From positions 186,001 through 250,000 of the forward strand of contig CAVRCT010000001.1 of NCBI GenBank assembly GCA_963719645.1: a stretch of 64,000 bases of DNA, in the 5' to 3' direction. Of the stretch, positions 7,562-16,955 are shown piece after piece. The translations under genes and the position numbers were made by a program. The stretch's first letter is position 1. Each line of letters opens with the position of its first letter. The notes below the pieces were generated by a model. That model ran no database searches. It had not been told where the DNA came from and was given only the letters and a program-made list of their open reading frames with translations. This DNA is from CAVRCT01 sp963719645 (lineage in GTDB: Bacteria; Pseudomonadota; Gammaproteobacteria; DSM-16500).

Positions 7562-10234
7562 TCATTTCAACATCGACCTCAACACAAATTGCAATATCCC
7601 ACCATGACGATAATATTCCACCTCATTTAACGTATCAATTCGGCATAACACAGGAATTTTTAATTGGCTGCCATCGTTGCGGTGAATCACAGCGGTTAAC
7701 GTCACGCGCGGTTTGATTTGATCATGAATGCCAAGCACATCAATGATTTCATCGCCGGTTAACTGTAAACTTTTTCGCGTTGCACCGTCTTTAAATTCCA
7801 ATGGCAAAATGCCCATGCCGATTAAATTAGAGCGGTGAATACGTTCAAAACTTTCTGCGATCACGGCTTTGACACCTAATAATTTAGGGCCTTTTGCCGC
7901 CCAATCACGGGAAGAGCCTGTGCCGTATTCTTTGCCTGCTATCACAATTAACGGCACATGATCCGCTTGATAACGCATCGCTGCATCATAAATCGATAAC
8001 GTTTCATCGGTCGGAATGTATTTCGTAAAGCCGCCTTCAACACCGGGCACCATTTCATTTTTAATCCGAATGTTGGCGAATGTGCCGCGCATCATTACTT
8101 CATGATTGCCGCGACGCGCACCTAACGAATTAAAATCTTTTGCAAGAACACCTTCTGCCAATAAATATTTACCAGCAGGGCTGTCCGCTTTAATCGAACC
8201 GGCCGGTGAAATGTGATCTGTCGTAATGCTGTCACCCAATAATGCTAAGATGCGCGCTTGTTGAATGTCTTGCAGTGGAACGGGTTTCGCTTCCATGCTA
8301 GAGAAGAAGGGTGGATGTTGAATGTAAGTTGATTGAGTTTGCCAGCCATACGTTTTTGCGGCTGAAATTTTAATGGTTTGCCACTCTGCTGTGCCGGTGA
8401 ATACATCGGCATATTGTTCACGAAACATTTGGTGACTGACTTTCGCGACTGAATTGGCAACTTCTTGATTGGTTGGCCAAATATCTTTTAAGTAGACAGC
8501 ATTGCCTGCGGAATCGTTCCCGAGCGGTTGTTTGGTCAAATCAATTTGCGTCGTGCCAGCTAAGGCAAATGCAACCACTAACGGCGGTGACGCCAACCAA
8601 TTTGCTTTGACTAATGGATGCACGCGGCCTTCAAAGTTGCGATTGCCGGATAACACGGCAGAAACGATCATGTCGTTTTCTGTGACGGCTTTCGTGACGG
8701 CATCGGGAAGAGGGCCTGAATTACCAATACACGTTGTGCAACCATATCCGACTAAATCAAAACCAACCTGATCTAAATATTTTTGTAAACCCGCTTCTTC
8801 TAAATAACGTGTGACCACTTGTGAACCTGGCGCAAGAGAAGACTTTACCCAAGGCTTCGTTTTTAAGCCTTTTTCCACGGCTTTTTTCGCAAGTAAACCG
8901 GCTGCCATTAATACACTGGGATTCGATGTGTTGGTGCAACTGGTAATGGCGGCAATCACTACATCGCCATGATGCATGTCAAAGCCTGCCTCTGTTTTGT
9001 GTGCCAGGTTTTTTTCGGCAGATTTTGCCGTTTCATTTAATAATTTATCAAATGCATCACTCATTTGTGGCAACGTCACACGATCTTGTGGACGCTTGGG
9101 GCCTGCTAAACTGGGTTCAACCGTTGCTAAATCTAATTCGACGGTATCGGTAAAAATAGGATCCGGCGAGTGTGGTTCATGCCACATGCCTTGTGCTTTG
9201 GCATATGCTTCGACTAATGTAATTAATTCTTCCTCACGACTGGTTAAACGCAAATAATCAATAGTCGCTTGATCGATGGGGAAAAATCCGCAGGTTGCGC
9301 CGTATTCGGGTGCCATGTTCGCAATGGTTGCACGATCTGCGAGTGGCAGACCCGCTAAACCAGAACCAAAATATTCGACGAATTTGCCGACCACACCTTT
9401 TTTACGCAGCATTTGCGTTAAGGTGAGTACTAAATCAGTGGCTGTTACACCTTCGGATAATTTGCCGATTAATTTTACGCCGATGACTTCTGGAATTAAC
9501 ATTGAAATTGGCTGACCTAGCATCGCAGCTTCCGCTTCGATACCACCTACGCCCCAACCTAATACACCTAACCCATTAATCATTGTGGTATGGCTATCTG
9601 TTCCAACTAACGTATCGGGATAAGCGAATGTCGTGCCTTGACGTTCATCTGTCCAAACTGTTTTTGCTAAGTATTCTAAATTGACTTGATGACAGATACC
9701 GGTGCCGGGTGGAACGACGCGAAAATTATGAAATGCTTTTTGACCCCAGCGCAAAAATTCATAGCGTTCATGATTGCGGGTCATTTCTAATTGCGTATTC
9801 ACTTTTAATGCGGAATGCGTGCCGAATTCATCGACTTGGACGGAATGGTCTATCACTAAATCAACCGGTGAGAGTGGATTAATACGGTCGGGGTTGCCGC
9901 CCATTTGTTGAATGGCATCACGCATCGCCGCTAAATCCACAACGGCGGGGACGCCGGTAAAATCTTGCATTAATACGCGGGCAGGACGATAGGCAATTTC
10001 TCGATCGGATGTTTTGGTGATGAGCCAGGTGGCTAAGGCTTTCATGTCATCGACTGTGACGGTTTGATTATCTTCATGACGTAATAAATTTTCTAATAAT
10101 ATTTTTAATGAACAGGGGAGTTTTGCAATATTTTTTAAGCCGGATTGTTCGGCGGCAATCAAGCTAAAATAATCATATTTTTTATGACCGACGGTGAGGG
10201 TTTTGCGAGTTTTTAAGCTATCAATGGATGACAT
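7562..10234 (-). CDS. acnA: Aconitate hydratase A
   Basis: Aconitase interconverts citrate and isocitrate in the TCA cycle using a 4Fe-4S cluster. At 890 residues it has the AcnA/IRP1 length and domain order. The N-terminal PARVLMQDFTGVPAVVDLA is the family signature; cluster cysteines are in TSCTNTSNPSV and GYGCTTCIGNSGPLP; the C-terminal swivel domain has YGTGSSRDWAAKGP and RSNLIGMGILPLEF with the catalytic region. Ribosome-binding site AGGAGAA before the ATG. It is monocistronic: IS and repeats lie downstream, a family B palindrome and hemF (divergent) upstream. No defects seen. Confidence 0.96.
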   Translation of the reverse strand: MSSIDSLKTRKTLTVGHKKYDYFSLIAAEQSGLKNIAKLPCSLKILLENLLRHEDNQTVTVDDMKALATWLITKTSDREIAYRPARVLMQDFTGVPAVVDLAAMRDAIQQMGGNPDRINPLSPVDLVIDHSVQVDEFGTHSALKVNTQLEMTRNHERYEFLRWGQKAFHNFRVVPPGTGICHQVNLEYLAKTVWTDERQGTTFAYPDTLVGTDSHTTMINGLGVLGWGVGGIEAEAAMLGQPISMLIPEVIGVKLIGKLSEGVTATDLVLTLTQMLRKKGVVGKFVEYFGSGLAGLPLADRATIANMAPEYGATCGFFPIDQATIDYLRLTSREEELITLVEAYAKAQGMWHEPHSPDPIFTDTVELDLATVEPSLAGPKRPQDRVTLPQMSDAFDKLLNETAKSAEKNLAHKTEAGFDMHHGDVVIAAITSCTNTSNPSVLMAAGLLAKKAVEKGLKTKPWVKSSLAPGSQVVTRYLEEAGLQKYLDQVGFDLVGYGCTTCIGNSGPLPDAVTKAVTENDMIVSAVLSGNRNFEGRVHPLVKANWLASPPLVVAFALAGTTQIDLTKQPLGNDSAGNAVYLKDIWPTNQEVANSVAKVSHQMFREQYADVFTGTAEWQTIKISAAKTYGWQTQSTYIQHPPFFSSMEAKPVPLQDIQQARILALLGDSITTDHISPAGSIKADSPAGKYLLAEGVLAKDFNSLGARRGNHEVMMRGTFANIRIKNEMVPGVEGGFTKYIPTDETLSIYDAAMRYQADHVPLIVIAGKEYGTGSSRDWAAKGPKLLGVKAVIAESFERIHRSNLIGMGILPLEFKDGATRKSLQLTGDEIIDVLGIHDQIKPRVTLTAVIHRNDGSQLKIPVLCRIDTLNEVEYYRHGGILQFVLRSMLK

Positions 10235-10410
10235 GCTGTTCTCCTAATAAAGTAAGCGTAGGTTATTTACACAGGTGACTTAAATGTCTCACCGCAGTGT
10301 CGTGGGTAGAGACCTATGTAAATTGAAGCGATGAATATTGTGGCGTATTATATACTAGTCACAGCTCAAAATGCGAAATTCTCGGTATCAATACGCTGAA
10401 ATGGTATCGT

Positions 10411-10648
10411 AATGGGACTAGCTTAAGAACTGTCATCCCGGAATTTACTGGCGCTTAATGAGCGCTTTTTGCGAATTTAGCGCCAGTTAATGTCCGGGAT
10501 CCATTTTGATTAAAGCACATAAGTTAAAAAGCAAGAGGGCGATAAATTGAAGATGGATCCCGGACATTAAGTAGCTCTAAACGAGCAAAGGGCGCTCGTT
10601 AAGAGCTACTAAATTCCGGGATGACAGTTCTTAAGCTAGTGCCATTAG
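10411..10648. repeat. Family B palindrome, copy 2
   Basis: A long palindrome whose arms begin GGACTAGCTTAAGAACTGTC and end with CTTAAGCTAGTGCC, with internal GTCCGGGATCC blocks and the arms TACTGGCGCTTAATGAGCGC / AGCTCTAAACGAGC. It is the reverse orientation of the copy at 5.8 kb. It lies between the divergently transcribed acnA and hemF. Just before it, 10367-10395 holds CTCAAAATGCGAAATTCTCG, which recurs at about 40391 and, with variation, at about 21548. Confidence 0.8.
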
Positions 10649-10751
10649 CATGACACTGTATTTTAGTTCGCATCTTGGGATGTGGATGTTATATACCTAT
10701 CGTACCTAATATGAATACAAGCACACTATTGATTATTGAAAGGTCATCAAG

Positions 10752-11660
10752 ATGAATCCGTCAGCCTTAGAAGATGTTAAAAGTTATTTACGCACGCTAC
10801 AAAATACCATTTGCCAATTTATCGAAAAAGAAGATGGTAAGGTGATTTTTTTGGAAGATGTCTGGGAGCATCCGGAAGGGGGTGGCGGCATCTCTCGGGT
10901 CATGGCGGATGGGGCGGTGATCGAGAAAGCAGGGGTTAATTTTTCCCAGGTCAGCGGCAAATCATTGCCGAAAGCCGCCACTGTCAAACGTCCTGAATTA
11001 ACCGATTGCCCTTTTCAAGCCATCGGGGTGTCATTAGTGATTCACCCACAAAATCCCTATGCGCCGACGACTCACGCCAACGTGCGATTTTTGTCAGTTG
11101 AAAAAAAAGATGGCACGTCGCATTGGTGGTTTGGCGGCGGTTTGGATTTAACGCCTTATTATGGTTTTGTTGAAGATTGTCGACATTGGCATGCAACAGC
11201 CAAAGCGGTTTGTGATCCGTTTGGCGTGGATGTTTATCCGACCTTTAAAAAAGGGTGTGATGATTATTTTTATTTAAAACATCGTGAGGAACCTCGTGGG
11301 ATTGGTGGTTTGTTTTTTGATGATTTGAATGAATGGGATTTTGCTGTGTGTTTTGATTTCTGGCGTCGGGTGGGTGATAGTTTCATTGCGGCGTATCAAC
11401 CTATTTTATCGAAGCGGAAATTATTTCCGTTTGGTGAGAGAGAGCGTGCATTTCAATGTTATCGACGTGGTCGTTATGTGGAATTTAATTTGTTGTATGA
11501 TCGTGGCACGTTATTTGGTTTGCAGTCGGGCGGCCGCACGGAATCGATTTTAATGTCGTTACCGCCGGAAGTTTCTTGGAAATATAATTGGCAACCTGAG
11601 CAGGGCAGTGATGAGGCAAAATTGTATGAAGAATTTTTGCGGGTGAAGGAATGGGTTTGA
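10752..11660 (+). CDS. hemF: Oxygen-dependent coproporphyrinogen III oxidase
   Basis: HemF oxidatively decarboxylates coproporphyrinogen III to protoporphyrinogen IX in haem synthesis, using O2 and no cofactor. The 302-residue protein contains the family blocks WEHPEGGGGISRVM, HPQNPYAPTTHANVR (substrate-site histidine), WWFGGGLDLTPYYG, REEPRGIGGLFFDDL and YNLLYDRGTLFGLQSGGRTE-type C-terminal sequence. The ribosome-binding site is GAAAGG. The stop overlaps the next small gene by 10 bases. Presence of HemF points to an aerobic or microaerobic haem route. Confidence 0.96.
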   Translation: MNPSALEDVKSYLRTLQNTICQFIEKEDGKVIFLEDVWEHPEGGGGISRVMADGAVIEKAGVNFSQVSGKSLPKAATVKRPELTDCPFQAIGVSLVIHPQNPYAPTTHANVRFLSVEKKDGTSHWWFGGGLDLTPYYGFVEDCRHWHATAKAVCDPFGVDVYPTFKKGCDDYFYLKHREEPRGIGGLFFDDLNEWDFAVCFDFWRRVGDSFIAAYQPILSKRKLFPFGERERAFQCYRRGRYVEFNLLYDRGTLFGLQSGGRTESILMSLPPEVSWKYNWQPEQGSDEAKLYEEFLRVKEWV

Positions 11661-11863
11661 GCGCTAAAAGTTATATCAGTTTATTTTCTCTCTTTATTCT
11701 CACCGCCTGTGCGAATAACACCCCTTCATCGCCAAGCGATATTGCGCCTTATGTGAAAAATTCTATACCTGCAAATAGTCGTGTCTCGATGGTTTTTTCA
11801 ATTGATGAAAATCTGAAAGTTAAAGAAGGTGTTAAGGTGAATGAGGTTCCACCTGCGAAGTGA
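11651..11863 (+). CDS. Small putative lipoprotein
   Basis: A 70-residue protein beginning inside the end of hemF, with GAAGGA in front of its ATG, so translation is probably coupled. Residues 5-20 form a hydrophobic signal ending in the lipobox L-T-A-C, so Cys20 should be lipidated and the short mature part (about 50 residues, Pro/Ser/Lys rich) anchored in the envelope. I do not recognise the family. Its reality rests on the lipobox, spacing and ribosome-binding site. Confidence 0.6.
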   Translation: MGLSAKSYISLFSLFILTACANNTPSSPSDIAPYVKNSIPANSRVSMVFSIDENLKVKEGVKVNEVPPAK

Positions 11864-11883
11864 GCGATTGTTCCACTGCACAC

Positions 11884-11921
11884 GTGTCATCCCGCGCTAA
11901 AAGTTGCGTGGGATGACACAG
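11884..11921. terminator. Hairpin of the family G repeat, possible bidirectional terminator
   Basis: GTGTCATCCCGCGC pairs with GCGTGGGATGACAC across a short loop, between the convergent hemF-lipoprotein unit and the MFS gene. It matches the arms of the longer repeats at 13.4 and 40.5 kb. No clear U-run. Confidence 0.5.
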
Positions 11922-11936
11922 GTGAAGAGAGTGAGA

Positions 11937-13289
11937 CTATACTTCTGCTTCTAACGCAAACTCGCCACTGATTGTATCAACAGGTTTGGATTCGATGACA
12001 CGAGATTCGCAATGAGTTTCTTTCAAAAAGAAGCACAGCACAATACTTAAAATTAAGCCCATTGGAATTAATGTCAGTGCGTAATTGTAGTCACTGGCGG
12101 AATAAATGCGAATTCCATTTTGGACAACAACATCTGCTGCATGTTGATCTAATAATTTACCTACTAACGGTTGGAAGATCCAGCCACCTAGCATGATAAG
12201 TGTATTCACAACAGCGACAGCCGTCCCCGAAAATCGATTGGGGCTATTTTCTTTGCCGAGTGCAAAACAAAGTGGATGTGCACCACAAAAAATACCCACA
12301 AAGAAAAATAAAACATAGAGCGTATAAAGTGAAAATCCTGGTATGTAAAAAATCAGTGATAGAAAAATGGTGGACATGAAAGCAGAGATAATCAACGGCA
12401 AACGACGTTGCTTAATTTTATCTGAAATTGCACCAATCGATGGGCCTGAAATGATCCAGCCGACGAAGGTGCAACTGACGGCAGAGGCGGCTTGCTCAGG
12501 TGTTAATTGATAAACGGCTTTTAAATAAGGAATGCCCCATAAATCTAAAAAGACGGTGGCGGGTAAATAAAATAAACAACCAATAAAGCCAATCAACCAA
12601 ATTTGTGGATTCATTAACACAATCCGTAAGGCGGATAATAATTGCTTAAAGGTCATCGGTGCTGGTGGTGCGAGCGATCCGGCAGCGCGTTTTGGTCTGC
12701 TGCGCATGAGGAATAAAATCGTCGCGGCTAAGCCAACGCCAATGAATAAGGCAATGTGCAATGAGTTTTTATAGCCAATGGTTTGCACGAAACGGGTAAG
12801 GTATTTATCTGAAATAATCGCAGAAATCATACCAAATGCAGTGGTTAAACCAGCAACGGTAGCAAATCGATTTGCGGGTAACCAAATAGACGCTAACTTT
12901 AAAACGCCAATGTAAGCAAACGCAGTACCTAGGCCAATCAAGAAACGTCCGCAACTGGCATTAAACATATTATCGGCTGAAATAAAGACGGCCACACCGA
13001 TGACGGCAATCATGACAGCAAAAAATTGCACGAAACGTGCGCCGAAACGATCATAAATCATGCCGACAGGAACCTGCATCGGGGTGTAAGCACAATAATA
13101 GAAAGAAGCGAGCATGCCGAATTGATAAGCGGTGATATGCAGATTTTGCATTAAATCATTTTGCATCACGCTAGGAGAAACACGGAGAAAATAATTGTAA
13201 CAATAGAATAACATGCCTAAGGTGCAAATTAGCCAGGGTTGCCAAACGGTTGAAAAGAGTTGAGAGAGATTACGGTTTCTTAACGTCAT
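11937..13289 (-). CDS. MFS transporter
   Basis: Major facilitator superfamily carrier, 450 residues with about 12 hydrophobic segments in the inner membrane. The loop 2-3 signature is present as VGMIYDRFGARFVQ (about residues 75-90), and the second half has GPSIGAISDKIKQRRLP in the matching place, so both six-helix halves are complete. It looks like the anion/organic acid or sugar-phosphate type carriers common in intracellular gammaproteobacteria; the substrate is not readable. Good ribosome-binding site (AGGAACT). The C-terminal 30 residues are a hydrophilic tail. Confidence 0.85.
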   Translation of the reverse strand: MTLRNRNLSQLFSTVWQPWLICTLGMLFYCYNYFLRVSPSVMQNDLMQNLHITAYQFGMLASFYYCAYTPMQVPVGMIYDRFGARFVQFFAVMIAVIGVAVFISADNMFNASCGRFLIGLGTAFAYIGVLKLASIWLPANRFATVAGLTTAFGMISAIISDKYLTRFVQTIGYKNSLHIALFIGVGLAATILFLMRSRPKRAAGSLAPPAPMTFKQLLSALRIVLMNPQIWLIGFIGCLFYLPATVFLDLWGIPYLKAVYQLTPEQAASAVSCTFVGWIISGPSIGAISDKIKQRRLPLIISAFMSTIFLSLIFYIPGFSLYTLYVLFFFVGIFCGAHPLCFALGKENSPNRFSGTAVAVVNTLIMLGGWIFQPLVGKLLDQHAADVVVQNGIRIYSASDYNYALTLIPMGLILSIVLCFFLKETHCESRVIESKPVDTISGEFALEAEV

Positions 13290-13414
13290 ATTTAGTTCCT
13301 AATTTTTTAAACTAACAGGGATTTTAGAAGAGATTCTCTATTGTTTTCAAGCTCTAATTTAGAGATTTAGAGAATCTTTCGAATAGTGGGTTTTTCTTGC
13401 GCAGATGTGCTCAC

Positions 13415-13512
13415 CTGTGTCGTCCCGCGCAGCTTTTAGCGCGAGATTCAGCGCCCTTAAGTAAGGCACTGGATCCCGCGCTAAAAGCTGCGCGGGACGA
13501 CACGGAGGTGAA
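13415..13512. repeat. Family G palindrome
   Basis: TGTCGTCCCGCGCAGCTTTT and its inverted partner AAAAGCTGCGCGGGACGACA flank a short centre containing ACTGGATCC. A second full copy is at 40.50-40.61 kb, with a short relative at 11.88 kb. The rest of 13290-13621 holds a smaller AT-rich inverted pair (GAGATTCTCTA / TAGAGAATCTT, about 13333-13380) and the promoter region of the next gene. Confidence 0.8.
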
Positions 13513-13621
13513 TTGTGTGGTGTGATTGGATATAGTCCTCCCTATGCAAAAAACAATAGCACAAATCAAGAATTAGTATTAAATTATAGGTTTACATAAA
13601 TCTACCCCAAGGAGATAAAAC

Positions 13622-13999
13622 ATGAAAGGTCAGTCATTGGTTGCCATTGCTCTCTCAAGTATGCTTGCAGCATCGTTGACATATGCTGCGCCTGCTTCTT
13701 CCTCTTCAATGGATGGCATGAGTGCTGGCGATTTCGGGTCAAACAATATCGGATCAAGCAATTCCGTCGGTTCTGCTCCCTCTGCTTCCAAAAATGATCC
13801 TATGCAATTAGCAGATAACATGAGCGGCAGTTCGTCCATGAGTGGCGCTTCGAGTATGAGTGGTTCTTCCAGTATGAGCGGCTCGTCCAGCATGAGTGGT
13901 AGCTCTAGTATGAGTGGTTCTTCCTCTAACATGAGTGGTTCATCCTCTACCAGTGACCAAGGCAATGCGGATACCGCAACAGGTGACGACGATTATTAA
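13622..13999 (+). CDS. Secreted Ser/Met/Gly repeat protein
   Basis: A 125-residue exported protein: signal peptide of about 22 residues (ALSSMLAASLTYA, cleavage after TYA), then a low-complexity mature part. Residues about 70-110 are a run of the hexapeptide S-S-S-M-S-G and close variants, encoded by 18-base units whose codons vary (AGT, TCC, TCG, TCT), so the peptide repeat is selected and not merely a recent DNA duplication. The C terminus is acidic (TGDDDY). Excellent ribosome-binding site AAGGAGAT and a clear terminator downstream. Function unknown; Met-rich repeats sometimes bind copper, but this is only a suggestion. Confidence 0.75.
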   Translation: MKGQSLVAIALSSMLAASLTYAAPASSSSMDGMSAGDFGSNNIGSSNSVGSAPSASKNDPMQLADNMSGSSSMSGASSMSGSSSMSGSSSMSGSSSMSGSSSNMSGSSSTSDQGNADTATGDDDY

Positions 14000-14019
14000 T
14001 CATTAAAGCCTGACTTTTA

Positions 14020-14052
14020 AGGATTGGAGGGATATCCTCCAATCCCTTTTCT
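14020..14052 (+). terminator. Rho-independent terminator
   Basis: GGATTGGAGG pairs with CCTCCAATCC across ATAT, followed by CTTTTCT. It ends the repeat-protein transcript. Confidence 0.8.
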
Positions 14053-14201
14053 ATTGTTCATTTTTTTTCTCAATCCCTGCGTCTTCTTGCCTGTAATTAC
14101 TTGATTGTTTGCATAAAAAAATATCAATACTGCTGAAATCGAAATCAATAAAACTCGCCTATACTAAAAGGAAGTCAGTATTGCTAACCCTGGAGAAATG
14201 A

Positions 14202-16067
14202 ATGTTTAAACAGCGGTCTTCTCACTTTCGCGTTTTAATCATTGATTCTGATCAAACCATCCATCACGAGCTAGAAAAAATCTTAGTGGTGCCACAAAAA
14301 AATCACGGTTTCGCGCCGCAAAAAGATGACAACAATTTTTTCCCAGCTTTTCAGATTGATTTAGCGGTTCATTTCATTGATGTTGTCAATTTAATCATGA
14401 CGTCGTTGAAGAACGGGACTCCCTATGCGATCGCTTTTATCAATGAAAAAAAGGAAATCAAAGAAAGTTTGCAAGTGATCAAAGACATTTGGCAAATGGA
14501 TAAAAATATTCAAATTGCATTTTGTATGAAGCATGTGGATGATTCCTGGGATCAATTAATTAACCAATTTGGTTTTGAAGATGACTTAATGTTTGTTGAA
14601 AAACCGTTTGTTGCATCAACCGTGCGTCAACTGACTTGTGTACTTGCAAAAAAATGGCAAATCATGCAGTTGCAAATCATGCATCAAAAGTTATTGGAAG
14701 GACAATTAGAACAAACTGAAAAAGAATATCAGCATTCGCTCACACATGATCCCGTGACCAATTTACCCAATCGATTATTGTTGGTGGATCGCATCAATCA
14801 TGCGATTTCCCATGCGAATCACGTTCAAACTATTTTTTCATTATTTTTAATTAATATTGATCGTTTTGTGTTAATTAACGATAGTTTGGGGCGTGTTGTA
14901 GGTGATCAATTATTACGAGGCTTAGCGGGTCGGCTAAAAGCACTCACGGAAGAATGGGATGCAACGCTTGCCAGAGTCGATGGCGATGAATTTATTATTC
15001 TGCTAGAAAATATTAACAACGATGAGCAAACTACATTTTTTATTGAGAAATTGCTGCAACTAGTGAAATCGCCTTTTACGATTAATCAGCAAGAATTTTC
15101 GGTGACGGCGTGTGTCGGTATCGGATTATTTCCCAAAGACGGCAGTGACGCTGAAACGTTATTAAAAAATATTGATATTGCCTTACTGAAAGCTAAAGAG
15201 CAGGGCCCGAATAGTTTTCAATTTTATCGCTCGAATATGACATCGCATAGTTTAGAGCAACTTAAGTTAGAAAACCAATTGCGTAAAGCATTTGAGCTCA
15301 ACCAATTTTTGCTTTATTACCAACCGCAATTTGATTTAAAAACACGAGAATTTATCAGTGTCGAAGCATTGGTGCGTTGGCAGCATCCTGAAAAGGGAAT
15401 TATTTCGCCGATTGAGTTTATTTCTTCAACAGAAGAATCCGGTTTGATTGTGCCATTGGGTGAGTGGGTTTTGGAAACGGCTTGTAGGCAATGTGTCGCA
15501 TGGCAAAAATCCGGTTTAAAACCTTTTCGAATTGCAGTGAATATGGCGCAACGCCAAGTGGGTCAATCGAATTTTGTCGATGTTGTGAAGCATGTTTTAC
15601 ATAAAACAAAATTAGATCCGCAATTTTTAGAATTAGAGTTGACTGAAAATATGATTATCAATAGCGAAGACACGATTGAAAAAATAAAACAGTTAAAAAA
15701 AATGGGGATTAAAATTGCTCTCGATGATTATGGCTCAGGCTTTTCAAGCATTAGTTATTTGAAAAAAGTGCCACTGGATCGAATTAAAATAGATCGAGAG
15801 TATATCCAAAATATTCTTATCAATTCGGATGATGAAGCGATTGTTTGTGCCATTATTGCGTTAGCAAAAAGCTTAAATTTGCGCGTGCTGGCGGAAGGTG
15901 TGGAATCTGTAGAGCAAATCAATTTTCTCTTAAAAAATGATTGCAATGAAGTGCAGGGTTCCTGGTTAGGCGTTGCTTTGCCACCGGAAGAATTGGAAGC
16001 GATGCTAGGCAAAGCCAAAGTTAAAATGACGGAATTGTTAACGATGGTTGGGAAAGCAAAATCATGA
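14202..16067 (+). CDS. Cyclic-di-GMP protein: receiver-like + degenerate GGDEF + EAL
   Basis: A 621-residue soluble signalling protein. Residues 1-150 look like a response-regulator receiver fold (FRVLIIDSDQTIHHEL start). Residues about 180-345 are a GGDEF domain in which the signature reads V-D-G-D-E-F (about residue 259), so the first Gly is Asp and cyclase activity is doubtful. Residues about 355-605 are an EAL domain with EALVRWQHP, LELTENMI, LDDYGSGFSSISYL, KIDREYI and LAEGVES all in place, so phosphodiesterase activity is expected. It has its own ribosome-binding site (CTGGAGAA) and no operon partner. Confidence 0.9.
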   Translation: MFKQRSSHFRVLIIDSDQTIHHELEKILVVPQKNHGFAPQKDDNNFFPAFQIDLAVHFIDVVNLIMTSLKNGTPYAIAFINEKKEIKESLQVIKDIWQMDKNIQIAFCMKHVDDSWDQLINQFGFEDDLMFVEKPFVASTVRQLTCVLAKKWQIMQLQIMHQKLLEGQLEQTEKEYQHSLTHDPVTNLPNRLLLVDRINHAISHANHVQTIFSLFLINIDRFVLINDSLGRVVGDQLLRGLAGRLKALTEEWDATLARVDGDEFIILLENINNDEQTTFFIEKLLQLVKSPFTINQQEFSVTACVGIGLFPKDGSDAETLLKNIDIALLKAKEQGPNSFQFYRSNMTSHSLEQLKLENQLRKAFELNQFLLYYQPQFDLKTREFISVEALVRWQHPEKGIISPIEFISSTEESGLIVPLGEWVLETACRQCVAWQKSGLKPFRIAVNMAQRQVGQSNFVDVVKHVLHKTKLDPQFLELELTENMIINSEDTIEKIKQLKKMGIKIALDDYGSGFSSISYLKKVPLDRIKIDREYIQNILINSDDEAIVCAIIALAKSLNLRVLAEGVESVEQINFLLKNDCNEVQGSWLGVALPPEELEAMLGKAKVKMTELLTMVGKAKS

Positions 16068-16068
16068 T

Positions 16069-16493
16069 GTTGCGTAATAAGCCGCTTTCAAACAGAGCCA
16101 CGACCGTCAGGGAGTGTCACGCATCTCGAATGAATACAGCTGATAATATAATCCTCGGCGATCGCTCCCTGACGGTCGCGGCTCAGAGAGAATGCAACCC
16201 GGGTAATAACGGCGTTGTTGCGTAATAAGCCGCTTTCAAACAGAGCCACGACCGTCAGGGAGTGTCACGCATCTCGAATGAATATAGCTGATAATATAAT
16301 CCTCGGCGATCGCTCCCTGACGGTCGCGGCTCAGAGAGAATGTAAACCGGGTAATAACGGCGTTGTTGCATAATAAGCCGCTTTCAAACAGAGCCACGAC
16401 CGTCAGGGAGTGTCACGCATCTCGAATGAATACAGCTGATAATATAATCCTCGGCGATCGCTCCCTGACGGTCGCGGCTCAGAGAGAATGTAA
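16069..16493. repeat. Tandem array of three 148-bp units (family E)
   Basis: Units start at 16069, 16217 and 16365, an exact 148-base period, nearly identical (scattered substitutions such as TACAGC/TATAGC). Each unit begins GTTGCGTAATAAGCCGC and holds inverted arms ACGACCGTCAGGGAG and CTCCCTGACGGTCGCGGCTC. Single copies of the same palindrome are at 54.12-54.20 and 60.40-60.49 kb. The block lies between the c-di-GMP gene and ychJ; the remaining bases to 16543 show nothing else. Confidence 0.9.
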
Positions 16494-16543
16494 CAACGCC
16501 TTTTTTCGGGAGGGGATAAGGTGCTCCGGATGCCAAGTCCATT

Positions 16544-16930
16544 CTAAGACTTAGTCACTCCATCGAAATAATACCAACGTCCTTCTTCTCTGCGAAATTC
16601 ACTGACCTCATGAATTTTTTCCTCCCGTTTATTCCAATCAAAGTAGGCAACAAATTCCACAAATCCTGTCTCTTCTTTCTGCGAAGATTGAACGACTTTT
16701 AATTTGCGCCAACGCACTTGCTGCGCCCAAGTGGCCGCGGCTACCGGATCATAATTAACCGCCGCCGGTCCTCGCATGGTTTTTATGATATAGTCGATAT
16801 TTGCTTGATGATAAGCGGAATAGCGTGACCGCATTAAGGCTTCAGGTGTTGGGGCGGGAACATCTGTTGTGATATAAATACCGCAACAATTTTCATAAGG
16901 TTGATTCGATCCACAATAACAATTTGTCAT
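16544..16930 (-). CDS. ychJ: YchJ-family SEC-C protein (UPF0225)
   Basis: A 128-residue protein with the N-terminal SEC-C-type zinc motif NCYCGSNQPYENCCG (C-x-C...C-C) and the YchJ core APTPEALMRSRYSAYHQAN, then an NTF2-like domain with W-x-W/VEFVAYF blocks. Length and layout match the family. The biological role is not established. It is divergent from zapE with only about 25 bases between start codons. Confidence 0.85.
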   Translation of the reverse strand: MTNCYCGSNQPYENCCGIYITTDVPAPTPEALMRSRYSAYHQANIDYIIKTMRGPAAVNYDPVAAATWAQQVRWRKLKVVQSSQKEETGFVEFVAYFDWNKREEKIHEVSEFRREEGRWYYFDGVTKS

Positions 16931-16955
16931 AAAAATTTACCAAGGTTAGTAAGCA

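Noticed and set aside
7435..7716. 93-codon frame after the transposase
   Set aside because: It overlaps the IS end, a family C repeat and the end of acnA; it has no homology-like features.
13630..13965. 111-codon antisense frame opposite the Ser/Met repeat gene
   Set aside because: The sense strand has a signal peptide, ribosome-binding site and terminator; the antisense peptide is a Leu/Glu/Pro shadow of the repeat.
16069..16493. Possible CRISPR array
   Set aside because: The period is 148 bases with near-identical whole units; there are no short repeats with unique spacers and no cas genes.
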